64,000 nucleotides of DNA, taken from NCBI RefSeq assembly GCF_004153445.1, contig NZ_SDQC01000003.1:434001-498000 (forward strand), in the 5' to 3' direction. Positions within the stretch are counted from its first letter, which is position 1; every line of letters begins with the position of its first letter. Source of the stretch: Allopusillimonas soli (lineage in GTDB: Bacteria; Pseudomonadota; Gammaproteobacteria; Burkholderiales; Burkholderiaceae_B). A program made the translations under genes and the position numbers. The notes below the pieces were generated by a model. The model was not told the origin of the DNA. It ran no database searches and saw only the letters and a list, made by a program, of their open reading frames with translations. Shown here piece after piece: positions 53,865-63,964 of the stretch.

Positions 53865-55466
53865 TTACTTGACTGTCGGTGGATCCACAAACGTATGGAA
53901 CGGCGCGGGCGACGGCACGGACCATTCCAGGCCTGTCGCGCCTTCCCATGCCTTGGCGGCCGCGGGCTCACCATGACCGCGCCAAGCCTTGATGGCCAGG
54001 TACAGGAATACCAGTTGGGAAATACCGAACCAGAAAGCCCCGATGGTGGCAACTTCGTTGAAGGTCGTGAACTGCGCGGCATAGTCGGCATAGCGGCGCG
54101 GCATGCCGGCCAGCCCCAGGAAGTGCATGGGGAAGAAGGCCACGTTGAAGGAGATCATGCTGGACCAGAAGTGGATCTTGCCCAGTTTCTCGTCATACAT
54201 GCGCCCCGTCCACTTGGGCAGCCAATAATAGGCGCCCGCGAACATGCCGAACAGCGAGCCTGCCACCATGACGTAGTGGAAGTGTGCAATCACATAATAG
54301 GTATCGTGCACCGCGATATCGATGGGCGCCACCGCCAGGATGAGGCCGGTGAAACCGCCGATCACGAACACGAAGATAAAGCCGATCGCGAACAACATGG
54401 GTGTTTCAAATGTCATGGAACCGCGCCACATCGTGGCCACCCAGTTGAACACCTTCACGCCGGTGGGAATGGAGATGAGCATGGTGGCGTACATGAAGTA
54501 CAGCTGGCCCGTCACCGGCATGCCCGTGGCGAACATGTGGTGCGCCCACACGAGGAAGGACAGGATGGCGATGGCAGCCGTCGCATAGACCATGGATGCA
54601 TAGCCGAACAGTGTCTTGCGCGCAAAGGCCGGCACGACCTGGGAGATGATCCCGAAGGCCGGCAGAATCATGATGTAGACCTCGGGGTGGCCGAAGAACC
54701 AGAACACGTGCTGGTACAGGATGGGGTCGCCACCCGCCGCCGCGTTGAAGAAATCCGTGCCGAAGTGGCGGTCCGTCAGCAGCATGGTGACGGCGGCGGC
54801 CAGTACCGGCATCACGCCGATGAGCAGGTACGCGGTGATCAGCCAGGTCCAGCAGAACAGCGGCATCTTCATCAAAGTCATGCCTGGCGCCCGCAGGTTC
54901 AGAATTGTGACAATGATGTTGATGGCCCCCATGATCGATGACGCACCGAGAATGTGCACGGCAAAGATGGTGAAGTCCATGCCCGGACCCATTTGCAGCG
55001 ACAGCGGCGCGTACATGGTCCAGCCAGCGGCCTGGGCGCCGCCAGGGACGAAAAAGGACGTGGTGAACAGGATCGCGCCGATGGGCAGCAGCCAGAAACT
55101 GAAGTTGTTCATGCGCGCGAACGCCATGTCCGATGCGCCGATCTGCAGCGGGATCATCCAGTTGGCAAAGCCCACGAAGGCCGGCATGATCGCACCGAAG
55201 ATCATGATCAAACCATGCATGGTGGTGAACTGGTTGAACAGTTCGGGCTGGAAGAACTGCAGCCCAGGATGGAAAAGTTCGCTACGTATCAGCAACGCCA
55301 GCACGCCGCCCTCAAGCAGCATGCAGAACGAAAAGATCAGGTACATCGTCCCGATGTCTTTGTGATTGGTGGCGAACAACCAGCGCCGCCACCCGTGCGG
55401 CTTGTGATCGTGATGATCGACATGCCCTTCGCTGGCCGGAATGTGATCGGCAGTAACGCTGCTCAT
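53865..55466 (-). CDS. ctaD: Cytochrome c oxidase subunit I (aa3 type)
   Basis: The 533-residue catalytic subunit holds haem a, haem a3 and CuB. The CuB-His-Tyr region is visible as WFFGHPEVYIMILPAFGI, the following histidine pair as VWAHHMFATG, and the haem ligands as HDTYYVIAHFHYVM. Twelve membrane segments are predicted. The D-pathway residues of the A-type oxidases appear in the N-terminal half (NQFTTMHGLIMIFGAIMP). It reduces O2 to water and pumps protons. Confidence 0.97.
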   Translation of the reverse strand: MSSVTADHIPASEGHVDHHDHKPHGWRRWLFATNHKDIGTMYLIFSFCMLLEGGVLALLIRSELFHPGLQFFQPELFNQFTTMHGLIMIFGAIMPAFVGFANWMIPLQIGASDMAFARMNNFSFWLLPIGAILFTTSFFVPGGAQAAGWTMYAPLSLQMGPGMDFTIFAVHILGASSIMGAINIIVTILNLRAPGMTLMKMPLFCWTWLITAYLLIGVMPVLAAAVTMLLTDRHFGTDFFNAAAGGDPILYQHVFWFFGHPEVYIMILPAFGIISQVVPAFARKTLFGYASMVYATAAIAILSFLVWAHHMFATGMPVTGQLYFMYATMLISIPTGVKVFNWVATMWRGSMTFETPMLFAIGFIFVFVIGGFTGLILAVAPIDIAVHDTYYVIAHFHYVMVAGSLFGMFAGAYYWLPKWTGRMYDEKLGKIHFWSSMISFNVAFFPMHFLGLAGMPRRYADYAAQFTTFNEVATIGAFWFGISQLVFLYLAIKAWRGHGEPAAAKAWEGATGLEWSVPSPAPFHTFVDPPTVK

Positions 55467-55551
55467 GATGGACTCCTTCCTACTCGACCCGGCCGCGCTG
55501 TGCGGCGGCCTGGCAAATAATTGTGACTTTCATTTTATATACCTTGTGGCA

Positions 55552-56712
55552 TCAGCGCAGGGCTGTTACGTCCGAGGGCTGAACGACGGGATCCTTGCCT
55601 TTGCCGGCATTGCCCCAGGCATTGCGCGTGTAGGTGATCACCGCTGCCAGTTCGACGTCGTTCAGTTGATCGCGGAATGCCGGCATGGCCGTGCCCGGAT
55701 GGCCGTTGAGCTCGGTCAGAATCTGGTCCTTCATGGGTGCCAAGACGTATTTCTGATCGCCGTCCAGGGCCGGGAAAGTACCCGGGATACCTTTGCCGTT
55801 AGCCTGGTGACAGGCGACGCAATGGCTTGCGAAAACCTTTTCGCCACGGGCTACGAGCTCTTCCTTGGTGTACTCCTTGGTGGGGTCGTCTGCCGACGCC
55901 GCGGCTGCATTCTTCTGCTCCTCGGCCCACTTGCCATAGTCGTCCTGGGACACAACCTTGACCACAATGGGCATGAAGGCGTGATCCTTGCCGCACAGCT
56001 CGGCGCACTGCCCGCGATATGTGCCGGTTTTCTCGGCGCGGAACCAGGTGTCGCGCAGGAAGCCGGGAATGGCATCCTGCTTGACGCCGAAATCGGGCAC
56101 CATCCATGAGTGGATAACGTCATTGGACGTCAGCACGATGCGTACTTTGCGGTCAACAGGCACGACCAGGGGCTTGTCCACTTCCATCAGGTAGAACTCG
56201 CCCTTGGGCTCCTTCCCTATGATTTGCGCATGCGGGGTGGCGAGATTGGACAGAAATTTCACGCCCTGCGCCGGGCCGTCTACGTACTCGTAGCCCCACT
56301 TCCATTGGTAGCCGGTGACTTTGACGGTGAGGTCGGCACTGGAAGTGTCCTTCATGGCCACCACGGTGCGTGTGGCGGGCAACGCCATGCCGATGACAAT
56401 CAGGAAGGGGACGACAGTCCAGGCGATTTCCACGCCGAGGTGTTCGTGGAACTTGGCTGGTACGGCGCCGCGCGACTTCCGGTGATAGATGATGGAGTAA
56501 AACATTACTCCGAACACACAGACAAAAATGATCGCACAGATGATCAGCATCATCCAGTGTATCCATGCAATGTCCTGCGCGATCGCGGTAACCCCTTCAT
56601 GCAGGTTGAGCTGGTCAACCCGGGGACCGCCCGGCATGTCCTTGACTTCTCCGACCGCGGCGCCTGCAGCCAACAGCGCGCCCGCGCCCAGTACCCATCT
56701 CCACTTCTTCAT
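55552..56712 (-). CDS. ctaC: Cytochrome c oxidase subunit II with fused cytochrome c domain
   Basis: From the ATG at 56712 the 386-residue protein has a signal peptide, two membrane helices, the CuA domain with CAELCGKDHAFMPIVVKV and, at the C-terminus, a cytochrome c domain with CVACHQANGKGIPGTFPALDG. The fused haem makes it a caa3-like subunit II, accepting electrons from soluble donors into CuA. The first gene of the oxidase operon, its promoter should lie in 56713-56960. The upstream ATG at 56745 is rejected because it lengthens the n-region unnaturally. Confidence 0.95.
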   Translation of the reverse strand: MKKWRWVLGAGALLAAGAAVGEVKDMPGGPRVDQLNLHEGVTAIAQDIAWIHWMMLIICAIIFVCVFGVMFYSIIYHRKSRGAVPAKFHEHLGVEIAWTVVPFLIVIGMALPATRTVVAMKDTSSADLTVKVTGYQWKWGYEYVDGPAQGVKFLSNLATPHAQIIGKEPKGEFYLMEVDKPLVVPVDRKVRIVLTSNDVIHSWMVPDFGVKQDAIPGFLRDTWFRAEKTGTYRGQCAELCGKDHAFMPIVVKVVSQDDYGKWAEEQKNAAAASADDPTKEYTKEELVARGEKVFASHCVACHQANGKGIPGTFPALDGDQKYVLAPMKDQILTELNGHPGTAMPAFRDQLNDVELAAVITYTRNAWGNAGKGKDPVVQPSDVTALR

Positions 56713-56967
56713 TGCTGACCTCGAAATACGACGTGTCCACGCCAAACGTTGATTTTAGTCAAGCAAATTGGCTAAATAAACGTAGGAAACACAGAATTAT
56801 CAGGTGGCAGGCTTACAATTATTATGCGGAAATGCCTGCTCGATTTTAATTAGAGTCCGCAGAATTATAGCGAACTCGGCCCCAACGTGTATGGGCGGCC
56901 CTTGTGGTCGATGGGTTTTCATACTCTCAACACCATGCCGGACCCGGCCATGCACTACAATATTCGG

Positions 56968-57804
56968 ATGTCCGAAGCTTTTCACAGCACCACGGTTGCT
57001 GTGTTTGAGACACGCTATCGCCAACTGCTCAAACGCATCCAGCACCTGCCCCCTCAAGGTTCGCGCCCGCTCACTGTGGCGGGACGGGTTGCGGGCTGGA
57101 TCACTGCGCGCGCAACCAGCTGCCTTGCGGAGTTGCGGGGCGTGCGTGTCGAACCGGAAGCGGTGCACGTCTCCGCCTCGCGACGCCATCAACTGCCCCT
57201 GAATGCCGTGCTTGAAAGCATGGCTTTTGCGTTGCGGGACGGCGGCTGCCTGCGTAGCTGGCGCGGAGAGCTGCTGGATGTATACGGTGAAGGGCGATGC
57301 CTTGGCGTCATCGAACGCAGCGCCATGCGCCCGCTGGGCATGCTGACCAAGGCGGTTCACTTGAATGCCTGGTCGTCCGACGGCCGCCTCTGGATAGCCC
57401 GGCGCGCCAACACCAAAACCACGGATCCCGGTATGTGGGATACTCTTGTGGGCGGTCTGGCGGGCGCGGGCGAGGACCTCGACAGTGCATTGGTTCGCGA
57501 AAGCCACGAAGAGGCGGGCCTGGAGCCTGCACACCTGCAAGCGCGCCAGCCGCTGCGCATCATCCTGCGCATGCATCGGCGGCTGCCCGAGGGCTATCAG
57601 GTCGAGGACGCCTTGGTCAGCGATTGCGTGCTGCCCGACACGGCACAACCACGCAATCTGGATGGCGAGGTCAGCGAGTTTCGTCTGGTGGATATGAAAA
57701 CGGCCTGGTCCATGGTTCAGGAAGGCTTGTTCACCCGCGAAGCGGAGCTGGTCATTCTCGATGGCTTGATGCACCGTCAACCCGAGGACAAGGCCGCCGC
57801 CTGA
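56968..57804 (+). CDS. Nudix hydrolase with N-terminal DUF4743-like domain
   Basis: The 278-residue protein (several ATG codons are possible at 56887, 56935, 56950 and 56968; no ribosome site decides) has an N-terminal DUF4743-like region and a Nudix box, GLAGAGEDLDSALVRESHEEAGL, covering about residues 160-185: GX5EX7REUXEEXGU with Ser in the U position. DUF4743-Nudix proteins resemble thiamine diphosphate pyrophosphatases. It stands alone on the plus strand, convergent with the racemase gene and divergent from ctaC. Confidence 0.82.
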   Translation: MSEAFHSTTVAVFETRYRQLLKRIQHLPPQGSRPLTVAGRVAGWITARATSCLAELRGVRVEPEAVHVSASRRHQLPLNAVLESMAFALRDGGCLRSWRGELLDVYGEGRCLGVIERSAMRPLGMLTKAVHLNAWSSDGRLWIARRANTKTTDPGMWDTLVGGLAGAGEDLDSALVRESHEEAGLEPAHLQARQPLRIILRMHRRLPEGYQVEDALVSDCVLPDTAQPRNLDGEVSEFRLVDMKTAWSMVQEGLFTREAELVILDGLMHRQPEDKAAA

Positions 57805-57868
57805 ACGCCGTGCTACGGCCGGCGGGCGGTGACGCCATAGCGGGGCAGCCCGCATGAGCCGCCCTTCC

Positions 57869-58603
57869 TCAAACACGCGCGCCGGCATGCCAGGCGATGG
57901 CAGCCAGGGCCAGCGCGTCGATTGAATCCGAAATCACCGCATCCAGTTCCGTGCGCCGCGCCGGCGGCAGGGCAAGCGGCAGCTCGGTACATCCCAGCAC
58001 GACGGCATCAGCCCCCCGGTCCCGCAGTATCTGCAACGCTTGGGCAGCGGGCGCGAAAGCCTCATCTTCCTTATTCGCTTTCACAAGCGCGATGGGCGGC
58101 GCGCAATATCGCGCATGCTCCGCCTCATCAAGCAGCAGGCAGTCGTAACCGCGCGCTTCCAGCTCGCGCTGATACAAGCCCAGCGAAAGCGTGGTGGCCG
58201 TGCCCAGCAGGCCTATGCGGCCATGGTTTACGCCCTTGCGCGCCAAGTCATCCACCACGGCATGCACGATGTGCAGGAATGGCAGGGCCGTTGCCGCGCA
58301 TAAGCGCTCGTACCACAAGTGGGCGGTGTTGCACGGCATGACGATCGCCCCCACGCCCGCCTGCTCAAGGCCTTGCACGCCACGAAGCAACCATGGCCAA
58401 GGGTCCGGGCCTGTGCCGGCACGACCGGCCGGCCGGTCCGGAATACGCGGATCGCTCCACAGCACCGCCGGAACATGGTCCTGCTCGGTTGCAGCGGGCA
58501 TCAACGCAGCCAGGCGCATCATGAACCAGGCGCTGGCCTGGGGCCCCATGCCGCCCAGTACGCCCAGCACCGGTCCATTCGGCCCGCTCGGCTCGGGGAT
58601 CAT
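57869..58603 (-). CDS. Aspartate/glutamate racemase family protein
   Basis: The 244-residue cofactor-independent racemase has both catalytic cysteines in canonical contexts: IVMPCNTAHLWYE near residue 80 and VVLGCTELPLAL near 195. It begins LGVLGGMGPQASAWF, the typical start. It interconverts D- and L-aspartate or glutamate (or related acids). It is the last gene of a minus-strand operon with a glutamate/aspartate-type transporter, 15 bases after the ATPase gene, suggesting catabolism of imported D-amino acids. Confidence 0.88.
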   Translation of the reverse strand: MIPEPSGPNGPVLGVLGGMGPQASAWFMMRLAALMPAATEQDHVPAVLWSDPRIPDRPAGRAGTGPDPWPWLLRGVQGLEQAGVGAIVMPCNTAHLWYERLCAATALPFLHIVHAVVDDLARKGVNHGRIGLLGTATTLSLGLYQRELEARGYDCLLLDEAEHARYCAPPIALVKANKEDEAFAPAAQALQILRDRGADAVVLGCTELPLALPPARRTELDAVISDSIDALALAAIAWHAGARV

Positions 58604-58618
58604 CTCGCTCAGGCTCCG

Positions 58619-59353
58619 TCAGTGCGGCAATATCTTGGACAGGAACTGCTGCGCACGCTCGGAGCGCGCCTCCAGTTGCCCGAAGAAATCGTCATTGGTA
58701 CAGTCTTCCACGATCTTGCCCGCGTCCATGAACACCACACGATCGGCCACTTTTCGGGCAAACCCCATTTCATGCGTAACGACCATCATGGTCATGCCTT
58801 CGCGCGCCAGGTCGACCATCACGTCCAGCACCTCGTTGACCATCTCAGGATCCAGTGCCGAGGTAGGCTCGTCGAACAGCATGGCGATCGGATCCATCGC
58901 CAGTGCGCGCGCAATGGCCACGCGCTGCTGCTGGCCGCCCGACAACTGGCCTGGATATTTCTCCTGGTGGGCCTGCAGGCCGACACGCTCAAGCAGCGTC
59001 TTGGCGCGGGCGCCAGACTCCTGATCGCTGCGGCCCAGCACCTTGATCTGCGCAAGTTTCAGATTCTGCGTGACAGTCAGATGCGGAAACAGCTCGAAGC
59101 TCTGGAAAACCATGCCGATGCGCGCCCGCAGCTTGGGCAGATTGGTGGAGGACGCGCCCACTGACACACCATCCACGATTATCTCGCCCTTCTGGAAAGG
59201 CTCCAGACCATTGACCGTCTTGATGAGGGTGGACTTGCCCGATCCCGAGGGACCGCACACCACCACCACTTCGCCCTTGGCAACCTGTGTGCTGCAGTCG
59301 TCAAGCACCTGCGTGTGCCCGTACCACTTGCTGACCTGCTTTAGTTCTATCAT
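58619..59353 (-). CDS. gltL: Polar amino acid ABC transporter ATP-binding protein (GltL type)
   Basis: The 244-residue ATPase has Walker A ([18 protein letters not shown]), the Q-loop in [14 protein letters not shown], the ABC signature [15 protein letters not shown], Walker B ([16 protein letters not shown]) and the switch His in VVTHEMGFA. It energises import of glutamate, aspartate or related amino acids. The ATG at 59353 (GAGGATGC upstream) removes 27 non-conserved residues from the longest frame. Confidence 0.95.
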   Translation of the reverse strand: MIELKQVSKWYGHTQVLDDCSTQVAKGEVVVVCGPSGSGKSTLIKTVNGLEPFQKGEIIVDGVSVGASSTNLPKLRARIGMVFQSFELFPHLTVTQNLKLAQIKVLGRSDQESGARAKTLLERVGLQAHQEKYPGQLSGGQQQRVAIARALAMDPIAMLFDEPTSALDPEMVNEVLDVMVDLAREGMTMMVVTHEMGFARKVADRVVFMDAGKIVEDCTNDDFFGQLEARSERAQQFLSKILPH

Positions 59354-59381
59354 GCATCCTCCTATGCGCCGCATGCACGGC

Positions 59382-60071
59382 TCAGCCAACCTGCGTCCGC
59401 CGGCGCAGATACCGCACACCCAGCGATGCGGCATAACTGATTATGAAGTAGACCACAGCCGTGAACATGTACATTTCGATGAGCCGCCCGTCGCGCTGCG
59501 CAACCTTGACCGCCGCGCCCAGGAAGTCGGTCAGCGAGAGCACATAGACCAGCGAGGTATCCTGGAACAGCACGATGACCTGCGTGAGCAGCACCGGCAT
59601 CATGTTCCTGAAGGCCTGCGGCAACACGACATGGCCCATCAATTGCCAGTAGGTCAAGCCCAGCGCATAGCCGGCCGAGGTCTGGCCGCGCGGCACGGAC
59701 TGTATGCCCGCCCGCATGATCTCGCAAAAATAGGCTGCTTCGAAAAGCGTGAATGTAACCAGCGCGGATGTAAAACCGCCAACCGCCACCGGCGCGCCGG
59801 CACCCGTGAGCCACGCTCCGACATAAGGCATCAGAAAGTAGAACCAGAAGATCACGAGGATCAGCGGCAGGGCTCGCAGCAGGTTCACATAAGCAGCCGC
59901 CGCCGTCGCCAGCGGACGTATGCCAGACAGTCGGCACAAGGCCAGCAGCGTGCCCAGAATCAACCCACCCGTGGTCGACAGAACGGTGAGTTTGAGCGTG
60001 AACACCATGCCGTCACGGAACAGATAGACCCATGACCGTGCAATGACATCGAAATCGAAGCCCCCGATCAT
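59382..60071 (-). CDS. gltK: Polar amino acid ABC transporter permease (GltK type)
   Basis: The 229-residue permease has five hydrophobic segments and the EAA loop [20 protein letters not shown] with [16 protein letters not shown]. It pairs with the next gene upstream to form the membrane channel. Its start overlaps gltJ by four bases (ATGA). Confidence 0.92.
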   Translation of the reverse strand: MIGGFDFDVIARSWVYLFRDGMVFTLKLTVLSTTGGLILGTLLALCRLSGIRPLATAAAAYVNLLRALPLILVIFWFYFLMPYVGAWLTGAGAPVAVGGFTSALVTFTLFEAAYFCEIMRAGIQSVPRGQTSAGYALGLTYWQLMGHVVLPQAFRNMMPVLLTQVIVLFQDTSLVYVLSLTDFLGAAVKVAQRDGRLIEMYMFTAVVYFIISYAASLGVRYLRRRTQVG

Positions 60072-60820
60072 GACTGCTGCCCTCCGCGATTCAGGCCAAT
60101 GAAGCCAGGCACGGCCAGACGCCGCTCAATACGCGTCATGCAGAATACGACCACGAGATTGAGCAACAGATAGAACAGGGTCGCCATGGCAAAGGTCTCA
60201 AAAACCTGAAAGCTGAATTCCTGCATGGATCGGGCCGCGCCGACCAGCTCGAACAGGCCAATGGTGAAGGCCACCGACGTGTTCTTGATGAGATTGAGCA
60301 GCTCCGAAGACAGCGGGGGCAGGATGATGCGGAATGCCGTGGGAAGCAGCACGTAACGATAGGCCTGGCGCTGCGTCAGGCCCAGCGCGGTGGCCGCCAT
60401 GCGCTGCCCCGGCGGCAGGGATTCTATGCCCGCACGCACTTGCTCGGCCACCCGTGAAGAAGTATAGAAGCCCAGGCAAAGAACAGCGGGCACGAAAATG
60501 CCCCAGGGCGGCGGTATCTGCTTGATGGCGTTGCCCAGCCCGCTTGGCACCAGTTCGGGGAACACGAAATACCACAGGAACATCTGCACCAGCAGTGGCA
60601 CATTGCGCAGCAGTTCCACATAGCACGCGCCGATGCGCCTAGCCCATGGGGCGCCAACGGTGCGCATGACGCCCATCAGCGTTCCCATGGCGAGTGCCAG
60701 TATCCAGGAGAGCACTGCAGTGCCCACCGTCCAGGCCAGGCCCCACAGCAGCGTCTGGAAATAGGTTTCCCCACCCGGCGCCGCTTCCCAGAATATGTGC
60801 CAGTTCCAGTTGTAATTCAT
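60068..60820 (-). CDS. gltJ: Polar amino acid ABC transporter permease (GltJ type)
   Basis: The 250-residue permease begins MNYNWNWHIFWEAAPGGETY, closely matching GltJ/AatJ N-termini, with about five membrane segments and the EAA loop VRAGIESLPPGQRMAATALG. It forms the channel with GltK. Position between the binding protein and GltK is the standard order gltIJKL. Confidence 0.93.
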   Translation of the reverse strand: MNYNWNWHIFWEAAPGGETYFQTLLWGLAWTVGTAVLSWILALAMGTLMGVMRTVGAPWARRIGACYVELLRNVPLLVQMFLWYFVFPELVPSGLGNAIKQIPPPWGIFVPAVLCLGFYTSSRVAEQVRAGIESLPPGQRMAATALGLTQRQAYRYVLLPTAFRIILPPLSSELLNLIKNTSVAFTIGLFELVGAARSMQEFSFQVFETFAMATLFYLLLNLVVVFCMTRIERRLAVPGFIGLNRGGQQS

Positions 60821-60835
60821 GCGAAGACCCGGCGG

Positions 60836-61735
60836 TTATCGATAATCGTCCGGATTGGCCGAATCCGTCGGGTTGGCAATCGCTTTCTTGAGCTGGTCGC
60901 TCATGGGCCACTTCAGGTTGACACCCTTGGGTGGAATAGGCGACTCGAACCATTTCTTGTAGAGCGACTGCAGTTGACCGTCCTTCATCATTCCCTTGAT
61001 TGTGTCATCGACCAGGGCCTTGAAGTCGGGATCGTTCTTGGGCTCCATGATGGCGTAGGGCTCAACGGTGTAGGCATCCTTGCTGATTACCCACTCATCG
61101 GGATGATGCGAAGTGGCAACCAGGCCCGCCAGCAGAATATCGTCCATGAAAAATGCAGCCGCGCGGCCTCGCTCCACCGTCAGCATGGCCTCGGCATGGT
61201 CCTTGGCCGGGATGATGTTCATGCCAAGATTGTCTTTCTGGTTCGCGCCCGTGGCCCAGCGGATATTGCTGGTGCCCGCGGTCGAAACCACCGTCTTTCC
61301 CTTGAGATCATCGAGGCTCTTGAGATCGTCCGCCTTCTTCGAAACAAAGCGTGTGGCTGTCACGAATGTGGTCGGCGCAAAAGCGACTTGCGCCTGGCGC
61401 GCCTTGGTATTGGTGGATGATCCACAATTCAGATCCACGGTGCCGTTGGCCAGCAGCGGGATGCGGGTCGAGGATGTAACCGGAACGAGTTTCACCTGAA
61501 GCTTGTCCACGCCCAGTTTCTTTTCGACAGCCTTGACGATTTCATGACAGATGTCCATGGAGTAGCCCACGGGCTGCTGCTTGTCGTCCAGATAGGAAAA
61601 GGGAATGGAAGAGTCTCTGTGACCCAGCGTTATGACGCCACTGGACTTGATCTTGTCCAGCCGGCCTTCCGCATGTGAAGGCATGGCGGCCGTCACGGCC
61701 AGGGCGGCGCAAAGCACGGCGAGGGTGTTCTTCAT
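60836..61735 (-). CDS. gltI: Glutamate/aspartate-type periplasmic substrate-binding protein
   Basis: From the ATG at 61735 the 299-residue protein has a signal peptide (TLAVLCAALAVTAAMPSHA) and the GltI/DEBP fold with the ligand-binding RLDKIKSSGVITLGHRDSS start, VDLNCGSSTN and the arginine TNTKARQ. The ligand is likely acidic or polar amino acids; with the adjacent racemase and D-cysteine desulfhydrase, D-forms are plausible. An AAGGAGACAAAAC ribosome site precedes it. Confidence 0.9.
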   Translation of the reverse strand: MKNTLAVLCAALAVTAAMPSHAEGRLDKIKSSGVITLGHRDSSIPFSYLDDKQQPVGYSMDICHEIVKAVEKKLGVDKLQVKLVPVTSSTRIPLLANGTVDLNCGSSTNTKARQAQVAFAPTTFVTATRFVSKKADDLKSLDDLKGKTVVSTAGTSNIRWATGANQKDNLGMNIIPAKDHAEAMLTVERGRAAAFFMDDILLAGLVATSHHPDEWVISKDAYTVEPYAIMEPKNDPDFKALVDDTIKGMMKDGQLQSLYKKWFESPIPPKGVNLKWPMSDQLKKAIANPTDSANPDDYR

Positions 61736-61781
61736 GGTTTTGTCTCCTTGGTGTTGTGTGTCCAGCCCTTGCGGCCGGATC

Positions 61782-62786
61782 CTACTTGTGGAAAAACCGC
61801 CGGTATCCATACAGGCCTACCGCACCGCCCGTATGAATGAAAACCACATTCTCATCCTTCTTGAAATGACCTGCCCGCACAAGCGCAATAAGGCCAGCCA
61901 TCCCTTTGCCGGAGTAAACCGGATCGAGCAGAATACCTTCGTGCCTGGCAAGCAGGTTCACAGCCTCAATCATGCCCTCAGTGGGCACGCCGTAGCCCTC
62001 GCCGACATAGTCTGAATTGGCCACGACATCACTTCGCTCAACCGAGCCCGCTGGCAGGCCCATGTAGTCCACGGTCGCCTGCACCAGTTTCCAGACATTT
62101 TCTTCCTGCTTTTCCTTTGGCGCCCGCACGCTGACGCCATAGACCGGCACGCCGCTGTTGCTCGCGCGCAAGCCGACCACCAGCCCCGCCTGGGTGCCGG
62201 TGCTGCCAGTTGCATGCACGACATGATCGATGCGCAGGTTCATGTCGTAGGCCTGATGAAGCATCTCGTGGGCGCACGATACATAGCCCAGCGCGCCCAC
62301 AGGGTTCGAGCCACCGCCCGGTATCACGTAGGGCTTGCGGCCGGCATCCCGCAGCGTTTGCGCCAGCTTTTCCATTTCCGCCTGCATGTCCGTGCCGGCC
62401 GGCAGGCGTGCAACAACCTCGCCGCCCATCAGGTGGTCAAGCATGACATTGCCCGATTGATCGTATTCTTCGTCGGCGTCCTGAACGCGCTGCTCCAGCA
62501 GTATCTTGGACTGCATGCCAACCCGCGCTGCGGCGGCCACCGTCTGCCGGGCATGATTGGACTGCACAGCGCCCTGCGTGATGAGTGTATCGGCACCCTG
62601 GTCCAGCGCCTGGGCCACCAGGAACTCAAGCTTGCGCGTCTTGTTGCCCCCTGTTGCCAAGCCAGTGCAATCATCCCGCTTGATATACAGATTGGGTCCA
62701 CCCAACAGCTTGGTCAGATTGGGCATGAATTCAAGCGGTGTGGGCAGGTGGCCCAGACGGATACGGGGAAATGCGGCCAGTTGCAT
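61782..62786 (-). CDS. dcyD: D-cysteine desulfhydrase
   Basis: This 334-residue fold-type II PLP enzyme breaks D-cysteine into pyruvate, ammonia and H2S. The PLP lysine is in [10 protein letters not shown] (Lys49) and the [14 protein letters not shown] motif follows. It is close to ACC deaminase, but two residues decide: where ACC deaminases have Glu295 this has Gly ([10 protein letters not shown]), and where they have Leu322 this has Thr ([13 protein letters not shown]), which is the D-cysteine desulfhydrase pattern. In E. coli dcyD lies beside a cystine transporter gene set; here the neighbouring transporter is of the GltIJKL type. The ATG at 62786 is chosen from the conserved N-terminus. 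Confidence 0.88.
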   Translation of the reverse strand: MQLAAFPRIRLGHLPTPLEFMPNLTKLLGGPNLYIKRDDCTGLATGGNKTRKLEFLVAQALDQGADTLITQGAVQSNHARQTVAAAARVGMQSKILLEQRVQDADEEYDQSGNVMLDHLMGGEVVARLPAGTDMQAEMEKLAQTLRDAGRKPYVIPGGGSNPVGALGYVSCAHEMLHQAYDMNLRIDHVVHATGSTGTQAGLVVGLRASNSGVPVYGVSVRAPKEKQEENVWKLVQATVDYMGLPAGSVERSDVVANSDYVGEGYGVPTEGMIEAVNLLARHEGILLDPVYSGKGMAGLIALVRAGHFKKDENVVFIHTGGAVGLYGYRRFFHK

Positions 62787-62887
62787 GACTAAGGTCTCCA
62801 AAACAAGAGGTGTGCAACACGAGCTGTGCACATGTTCTCATCGTACCGGTACCCGCGGCGCCTGCCCAATACTATATTCTTTGCCCA

Positions 62888-63964
62888 TTATGCATTTTCT
62901 GCATGCGGTTCGGCACAAGGGATTCCACCACCCTGGGCAATCTCCACGGCGATCTTGCCGAACTGCCGCCCCGATTCCAGGTGTTCGAGCGCGGCGTGGA
63001 TGTCGTCAAGCGCATAGCTGGCGTCGATGACGGGCCGCAACCCCGTGTTCTGTATGAAAGCCAGCATGTGGCGGTACTCATCCAGCGTACCCAGACTGCT
63101 TCCGAAGATCTGGATGTGACGCACGAAAAGACGCCGCAAATCCGCCGAGGGGGCGTCGCCGCTGGTGGCGCCGCACAGGACCAGGCGGCCGCCCCGCGCC
63201 AACGACCGGAGCGCGCTGGGCCAGACGGCCTGTCCCACGTTCTCGAAGACGACATCCACTCCCCGCCCGCCGGTAAACGCCATCACCTTTCGCGCCACGT
63301 CGTCGCTGCTGCTGTTGATGGCGAACGCAGCGCCCATGGCCAACGCGCGCCTGAGTTTCTCGTCGTCGCGCGAGGTCACGACAGCCCTGGCGCCGATTTC
63401 CCTGGCGAACTGAAGCGCTGCAAGCGAAACGCCGCCGCCTATGCCGAAAATAAGCACGGTTTCCCCGGGCTGGAGCCGCGCCTTGGTGAACAGCATGCGC
63501 CACGCAGTCAGATGGTTTACACCCAAGGCGGCCGCCTCGGCATGGCTCAGCGCGGCGGGCTTGGGGAACACATTGCGCGCGGGCAGACATACATATTCCG
63601 CCAAAGTGCCGTCGCGGTGCTCGCCCAGAAACCTGATGGTGGTGCAAAGCACTGTTTCGCCGCGCAGGCAATACTCGCAATGACCGCAGGATATGCCCGG
63701 GTGTACCACCACCTCTTGGCCCACGGCCAGCAGCGACTCGGGCGCATTCAGTTGCTCGATGCGACCGGAGCCGTCCAGCCCCATGACCTGCGGCAAGGTG
63801 TGCGTGATGCCCGCGCCGCTGTCGCGCATGTAGAGATCAACGCGATTGAGCGTGGCCGCATTGAGCCGCACCAGCGCTTCGCCAGGCCCCGGCACAGGCT
63901 GGGGCCGCTGCCCGATCTTCACGACCTCGTTGCCGCCATGGCCATCCAGAAATACTGCCTTCAT
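62888..63964 (-). CDS. Zinc-binding alcohol dehydrogenase/quinone oxidoreductase-like protein
   Basis: The 358-residue MDR-superfamily protein keeps the structural zinc cysteines (SCGHCEYCLRGETVLC) and the Rossmann motif FGIGGGVSLAALQFA, but the catalytic zinc site is missing: NRVDLYMRDSG replaces the usual Cys region and MGLDGSGRI replaces GHE. It is therefore probably a zinc-independent NADPH quinone oxidoreductase or reductase of an unsaturated carbonyl. Its start is ATG 63964, 33 bases inside the longest frame. It is upstream of dcyD on the same strand with a 101-base gap, so co-transcription is possible. Confidence 0.85.
   Translation of the reverse strand: MKAVFLDGHGGNEVVKIGQRPQPVPGPGEALVRLNAATLNRVDLYMRDSGAGITHTLPQVMGLDGSGRIEQLNAPESLLAVGQEVVVHPGISCGHCEYCLRGETVLCTTIRFLGEHRDGTLAEYVCLPARNVFPKPAALSHAEAAALGVNHLTAWRMLFTKARLQPGETVLIFGIGGGVSLAALQFAREIGARAVVTSRDDEKLRRALAMGAAFAINSSSDDVARKVMAFTGGRGVDVVFENVGQAVWPSALRSLARGGRLVLCGATSGDAPSADLRRLFVRHIQIFGSSLGTLDEYRHMLAFIQNTGLRPVIDASYALDDIHAALEHLESGRQFGKIAVEIAQGGGIPCAEPHAENA

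Noticed and set aside
61782-62786. ACC deaminase (plant-growth-promoting enzyme)
   Set aside because: The two discriminating positions carry Gly and Thr instead of the Glu and Leu required for ACC deaminase, so D-cysteine desulfhydrase fits better.
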